Of a stretch of 8,594 bases of DNA, positions 5,649 through 8,594 are shown in pieces (within the stretch, counting starts at the first letter, position 1; each line of letters opens with the position of its first letter). Source of the DNA: Stercoripulliclostridium_A sp045535235 (GTDB lineage Bacteria; Bacillota; Clostridia; Christensenellales; DTU072); the NCBI GenBank assembly GCA_045535235.1, contig JAZSLG010000101.1, forward strand, positions 1-8,594. The letters run 5' to 3'. A model generated the notes under the pieces. The model was not told the DNA's origin and did not search any database. It saw nothing but the letters and a program-made list of their open reading frames with translations. A program made the position numbers and the translations under genes.

Positions 5649-7322
5649 ATGAAGACCGGTTGGTACAAAGACGCAGTTTTTTATCAAATCTACCCCAGAA
5701 GCTTTTGCGATTCTAACGGCGATGGTATTGGCGATATTCGTGGTATCATTTCTAAACTTGACTATCTAAAAGACCTTGGCGTAAACGCAGTATGGCTATC
5801 CCCCGTTTATAAGACCCCAAACGACGATAACGGCTACGATATTTCCGATTATCGCGACATCAATCCCGAGTTTGGTACTTTGGATGATTGGAAGGAAATG
5901 ATTCAAGGTATGCACGATCGTGGCATAAAGCTAGTTATGGACCTCGTTGTAAACCACACTTCCGACGAACATGCTTGGTTCCAAGAATCTAGGAAGAGCA
6001 AGGACAACCCTTACCGTGATTACTATATTTGGAGAAAGGGTAGAGGTAAGGATGGTAAGCGTCCTCCCAATAACTGGTCATCTCGTTTCGTAGGTCCCGC
6101 TTGGGAATACGACGAAGCTACTGGTGAGTGGTATCTACACTTGTTTAGCAAAAAACAACCCGACCTAAACTGGGAAAATCCCAAAGTTAGACAAGAGGTT
6201 ATCGATATTTGTAATTACTGGTTTGAACTTGGCGTAGACGGTTTCCGTTGTGACGTTATTACCTATATCAGTAAGGCTGAGGGTCTACCCAACGGCAAGT
6301 GGAATCCCGTAATGTGCGGTGACGAACATTTTGTACTTGGACCCAATATTCATGAATATCTAAACCAAGTAAATCGTGAGGCATGGTCAAAGTACGATAC
6401 TATGATAGTAGGCGAAGCTATTGGTTGCAAGTACGTTGATGCTCCTTCCATCATTGCAGAAAGCCGTCACGAACTAGATAGCGCTATCACCTTTGAATTA
6501 ATGGAAGTTGATATGTGGATGAACTTCTTCCCCCTAAAGCTCAATCTTCCCAAGTTCAAGGCAGTACAACGCGGATGGCAAAATCTACCCAAGGAGTGCT
6601 GGAATACTCTCTACTACGAAAACCACGACCAACCCCGTTCCATAACTCGTTATGGTAATGGCTATGGTATATATAGAAAGGAACTAGGCAAAATGCTAGC
6701 CGTTTCTTACTTTATGCTTCGCGGTACTCCATACGTATACGAAGGTCAAGAAATTGGTATGACCAATATCGACCTCAAGCAAGAGGAATACGTTGACATT
6801 ATGGCAACCCGTATCTTTAGCATTATCGGTAAGGTAGCACCCTTCCTAATGCCTATTGCACGTTGGGCAATGAGTAAGCGCGCAAGAGACCATGCAAGAA
6901 CTCCCATGCAATGGGAAGATAAGACCGGCGCAGGCTTTACCACCGGCAAGCCTTGGATGAAGATTAACCGTAACCTTGGTGAAATCAACGTTGCACACGA
7001 TCTTAAGAATCCCAATTCCATTTTGAACTTCTACAAAGAACTTATTGCATTTAGAAAGGGCAATGAAGTTATCCGTGATGGTGAATTTATTGAATACTTT
7101 GAAAAACATAGAAAGGTATATTGCTACGAAAGAAACCTTAATGGACATCGCTACATAGTAATTTGTAACTTTGCAGAAAAGAACGTAAGCTTAAACGTAG
7201 ACAAGATTCCTAGTGCAAGAGAAGCCGAACTTATCATTCACAACTGGGAAGGACAACAACAAAAGTTGGGCGATAGCATTCGTTTACGTCCTTATGAAGC
7301 CGTAGTTTATGAGATAAAGTAA
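5649..7322 (+). CDS. GH13 alpha-glucosidase, probably oligo-1,6-glucosidase type (subfamily 31-like)
   Basis: A 557-residue intracellular glycoside hydrolase; there is no signal peptide (MKTGWYKDAVFYQIYPRSF is the usual start). All GH13 regions are present: I DLVVNH (98-103), V QPDLNW (170-175), II GFRCDVI (198-204, nucleophile D202), III VGEA (254-257, acid/base E256) and IV NHDQPR (325-330, transition-state D327). The calcium-like loop is DSNGDGIGD (21-29). The residue after the nucleophile is Val203; in characterised subfamily-31 enzymes Val here goes with alpha-1,6 (isomaltose-type) preference, while smaller or polar residues go with alpha-1,4. The length matches MalL/oligo-1,6-glucosidase; trehalose-6-phosphate hydrolase is a less likely alternative. 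The ribosome binding site AAGGAG (5638-5643) is well placed. It is the last gene of the operon. Its TAA stop is part of the left end of a palindromic repeat element. Confidence 0.93.
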   Translation: MKTGWYKDAVFYQIYPRSFCDSNGDGIGDIRGIISKLDYLKDLGVNAVWLSPVYKTPNDDNGYDISDYRDINPEFGTLDDWKEMIQGMHDRGIKLVMDLVVNHTSDEHAWFQESRKSKDNPYRDYYIWRKGRGKDGKRPPNNWSSRFVGPAWEYDEATGEWYLHLFSKKQPDLNWENPKVRQEVIDICNYWFELGVDGFRCDVITYISKAEGLPNGKWNPVMCGDEHFVLGPNIHEYLNQVNREAWSKYDTMIVGEAIGCKYVDAPSIIAESRHELDSAITFELMEVDMWMNFFPLKLNLPKFKAVQRGWQNLPKECWNTLYYENHDQPRSITRYGNGYGIYRKELGKMLAVSYFMLRGTPYVYEGQEIGMTNIDLKQEEYVDIMATRIFSIIGKVAPFLMPIARWAMSKRARDHARTPMQWEDKTGAGFTTGKPWMKINRNLGEINVAHDLKNPNSILNFYKELIAFRKGNEVIRDGEFIEYFEKHRKVYCYERNLNGHRYIVICNFAEKNVSLNVDKIPSAREAELIIHNWEGQQQKLGDSIRLRPYEAVVYEIK

Positions 7323-7445
7323 AACGCGCTATTTGGGCGCTCCCCATAGAAAATGTTCAACCCCACTCAGTCATTTACGCAAAGTAAACTCCTGTCGTGG
7401 GGTTTTCTCATTTCCGTCGGGGTGCATCCCAACTAGCGCGTTTTA
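7320..7445. repeat. Palindromic element A: 126-bp long hairpin with AAAACGCG ends
   Basis: Perfect 12-bp terminal inverted repeat TAAAACGCGCTA (7320-7331) / TAGCGCGTTTTA (7434-7445). Pairing continues inward: TTGGG (7333-7337)/CCCAA (7428-7432), GC (7339-7340)/GC (7424-7425), CCCC (7342-7345)/GGGG (7419-7422), AACCCCAC (7359-7366)/GTGGGGTT (7397-7404), and an apical TTTAC-GCAAA-GTAAA hairpin (7374-7388). It shares its ends and layout with the next element. It overlaps the GH13 stop codon and may also act in mRNA 3'-end formation. It could be a MITE-like mobile unit or an extragenic structured repeat; no transposase is nearby. Confidence 0.75.
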
Positions 7446-7447
7446 GA

Positions 7448-7574
7448 AAAAACACGTTATTTTAGCGCTATACTTCACTAAAGAAAGAGTCCCTGCAGGG
7501 CGCAGTAGGTTAACTACAGCAACCCTTTGGGACTCTCTTTTTATCTCGTCTAGCATCTAAACTAACGCGTTTTT
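7448..7574. repeat. Palindromic element B: ~127-bp long hairpin, sister of element A
   Basis: Ends AAAAACACGTTA (7448-7459) and TAACGCGTTTTT (7563-7574) are inverted repeats with one mismatch and match element A's ends. Inner pairs include TTTAG (7461-7465)/CTAAA (7557-7561), GCTA (7467-7470)/TAGC (7551-7554), and a 14-bp stem 7480-7493/7529-7542. The apex is GTAG-GTTAA-CTAC (7505-7517). It lies only 2 bp after element A. The interior sequence differs from A while the pairing is kept. Confidence 0.72.
7480..7542 (+). terminator. Likely terminator of the uxuA-GH13 operon, formed by the core of element B
   Basis: The stem AGAGTCCC (7486-7493)/GGGACTCT (7529-7536) extends outward to 14 bp with one mismatch and one G-T pair. 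On the + strand the 3' arm ends in CTTTTT (7537-7542). It is the best intrinsic terminator after the operon. Its long, itself structured loop (35 nt) is unusual. On the - strand the 3' arm is also followed by a T-rich run, so it may work in both directions. The GTGGGGTTTT stem inside element A is a weaker earlier candidate. Confidence 0.55.
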
Positions 7575-7757
7575 AATAGGCTCGTCAATGGTGAGAACAA
7601 ACTCAAACTTTTCCTTGTGAGCGAAGTGTAACGTAGTGAAGCAATTCTGAATTCTGCATTCTGAATTCTGCATTCTGAATTCTGCATTCTGAATTCTGCA
7701 TTCGCGTAGCGTTCTTCCTCGTTCTGCATTCCGCGTTTAAGAATTAACGAGTTTTAA
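7575..7757. other. Repeat-rich intergenic stretch, possible degenerate third palindromic element
   Basis: No convincing gene. It ends with TAACGAGTTTTAA (7745-7757), resembling the right end of element B (TAACGCGTTTTTAA, 7563-7576). Both copies continue into a related AGGC segment (TAGGCTC and GAGGCAC), giving an imperfect direct repeat about 182 bp apart. CTCGTCAAT (7581-7589) can pair with ATTAACGAG (7743-7751) with one mismatch. The interior contains AGCGAAG/AACGTAG-like low-complexity sequence and a 14-bp tandem repeat. Confidence 0.4.
7644..7703. repeat. Tandem repeat, four perfect copies of a 14-bp unit
   Basis: ATTCTGAATTCTGC is repeated four times exactly (7644-7699) and followed by a partial ATTC. 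The unit is itself two 7-mers differing only in the last base (ATTCTGA/ATTCTGC), so it can also be read as eight 7-bp copies. Each unit contains GAATTC. Degenerate pieces (GTTCTGCATTCCGCG) continue to about 7735. There are no unique spacers, so it is not a CRISPR array. Confidence 0.9.
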
Positions 7758-7814
7758 GAGGCACTACCAAAAATATAATGATAATACGTTGGAGACGCTA
7801 TCCTTATAATAACT

Positions 7815-7839
7815 AAAAAAGCCACTCTAATGAGTGGCT
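7815..7839 (-). terminator. Rho-independent terminator of gap
   Basis: AGCCACTC (7820-7827) and GAGTGGCT (7832-7839) form a perfect 8-bp stem with a TAAT loop. Read on the - strand the hairpin is followed by TTTTTT (from 7820 to 7815), 24 nt after the gap stop codon. On the + strand the downstream sequence is CTCTTATTTT, so some function in that direction is possible too. Confidence 0.9.
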
Positions 7840-7862
7840 CTCTTATTTTAGTTTGAACTTAA

Positions 7863-8594
7863 TTATTTGAGTTCGCTGAAGTACTTGATGGTTCTAACCA
7901 TTTGGCTGGTGTAGCTGTTTTCGTTATCGTACCAAGATACTACTTGAACTTGGCTGTTGCCATCTTCCATGTTCATAACCATGGTTTGGGTTGCGTCAAA
8001 GATTGAACCATAGGTGCTACCGATGATGTCGCTAGAAACGATTTGGTCTTCGTTGTAAGCATAAGATTCGGTTGCAGCTGCCTTCATAGCTTCGTTGATG
8101 CCTTCCTTGGTTACGGTGCCTTCAACAACAGCGATAAGGATGGTGGTGGAACCGGTAGGAGTGGGAACGCGTTGTGCGGAACCGATAAGTTTGCCGTTTA
8201 GTTCGGGGATAACAAGACCGATAGCCTTTGCAGCGCCGGTGCTGTTGGGAACGATGTTAACTGCGCAAGCTCTGGAACGACGAAGGTCACCCTTTCTTTG
8301 AGGACCGTCAAGAGGCATTTGGTCACCGGTATAAGCGTGAACGGTGGTCATGATACCGCTCTTGATAGGAGCATAATCGTTAAGAGCCTTAGCCATAGGA
8401 GCAAGACAGTTGGTGGTGCAAGATGCAGCACTAATGATGTTGTCTTGTGCGGTAAGGGTGGTGTGGTTTACGTTATAAACGATGGTGGGTAGGTCGTTGC
8501 CTGCGGGAGCAGAGATAACAACTTTACGAGCACCTGCGTCGATGTGTGCTTGAGCCTTTGCTTTAGAGGTGTAGAAACCGGTACATTCGAGAAC
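7863..8594 (-). CDS. gap: Glyceraldehyde-3-phosphate dehydrogenase, C-terminal 243 residues (5' end outside window)
   Basis: Phosphorylating NAD-dependent GAPDH of glycolysis, cytosolic tetramer. The frame is open to the window edge (first residues VLECTGFYTSKAKA), so roughly the first 90 residues of a ~335-residue enzyme are missing; the ATG at 8396 is internal. Seen: ISAPAGNDLPTIVYNVNH, then the active-site SAASCTTNCLAPMAKAL with the catalytic Cys codon at 8420-8418. The catalytic His lies in MTTVHAYTGDQ 27 residues later. RRSRACAVNIVPNSTGAAKAIG covers the phosphate-binding region, and SWYDNENSYTSQMVRT is the C-terminal NAD-site signature. The protein ends normally at IKYFSELK. A strong terminator follows. 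The gene is convergent with the sugar operon and separated from it by the repeat-filled gap. It is probably a core chromosomal gene. Confidence 0.97.
   Translation of the reverse strand, partial: VLECTGFYTSKAKAQAHIDAGARKVVISAPAGNDLPTIVYNVNHTTLTAQDNIISAASCTTNCLAPMAKALNDYAPIKSGIMTTVHAYTGDQMPLDGPQRKGDLRRSRACAVNIVPNSTGAAKAIGLVIPELNGKLIGSAQRVPTPTGSTTILIAVVEGTVTKEGINEAMKAAATESYAYNEDQIVSSDIIGSTYGSIFDATQTMVMNMEDGNSQVQVVSWYDNENSYTSQMVRTIKYFSELK

Noticed and set aside
7320..7576. Integron attC sites
   Set aside because: Size and cruciform shape are suggestive, but the outer boxes are not RYYYAAC...GTTRRRY. The GTT/AAC-like bases lie in the wrong order (TTTGGG first, CCCAAC last) and there are no integrase or cassette genes.
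7644..7703. CRISPR array
   Set aside because: The repeats are 14 bp and directly adjacent, with no unique spacers and no cas genes.
7758..7814. Promoter or small RNA between the repeats and the gap terminator
   Set aside because: TATAAT (7774-7779) is present but has no -35 partner and leads to no gene on the + strand; A/T richness explains it.
8095..8492. Two + strand frames (8095-8301 and 8298-8492)
   Set aside because: Both are antisense to gap, which is in frame and conserved throughout.

Overview
The window looks like chromosomal DNA of a low-to-moderate GC, endospore-lineage Bacillota (Clostridia-like gut bacterium). The reasons are the spmA/spmB spore-maturation pair, a clostridial-type gap gene, a Bacillus-type (short-chain dehydrogenase) mannonate oxidoreductase, strong GGAGG-type ribosome binding sites and simple intrinsic terminators. 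No transposase, phage, plasmid or CRISPR gene is present. A genus cannot be named from this sequence alone.

Layout. (1) 1-507, + strand: the 3' part of rsmI, a 16S rRNA methyltransferase gene. (2) 497-1530, - strand: spmA and spmB, two small membrane proteins of spore maturation. spmA/spmB overlap by ATGA, and spmB overlaps the end of rsmI tail to tail. The rsmI terminator lies inside spmB. (3) 1531-1607: a 77-bp divergent promoter region. (4) 1608-7322, + strand: a five-gene sugar operon, uxuA - uxuB-type SDR - xylose-isomerase-like TIM barrel - Gfo/Idh/MocA oxidoreductase - GH13 alpha-glucosidase. (5) 7320-7862: about 540 bp without a convincing gene, filled with structured repeats: two adjacent ~126-bp palindromic elements sharing AAAACGCG-type ends, a 14-bp tandem repeat, a third degenerate copy of the end motif, and the terminator of the next gene. 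(6) 7863-8594, - strand: the 3' part of gap (GAPDH), running off the window.

How the genes fit together. UxuA and the SDR are the two enzymes that take D-fructuronate through D-mannonate to 2-keto-3-deoxygluconate. The next two genes, an isomerase/epimerase-fold protein and a Gfo/Idh/MocA oxidoreductase, form a pair often found together in bacterial pathways that oxidise and epimerise unusual sugars, glycosides or inositols. The last gene is a cytosolic GH13 glucosidase with an alpha-1,6-type signature. Together they suggest hydrolysis and catabolism of an imported uronate- or modified-sugar-containing oligosaccharide. The uronate isomerase, KDG kinase/aldolase, transporter and regulator are all absent from this operon, so the real substrate is unknown.

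Most interesting: the twin palindromic elements after the operon differ in sequence but keep base pairing through compensatory changes, share ends and an internal loop, and the first one supplies the stop codon of the glucosidase gene. Second, both divergent first genes (uxuA and spmA) lack a ribosome binding site and have a promoter placed so that transcription would start at the ATG, suggesting leaderless mRNAs.
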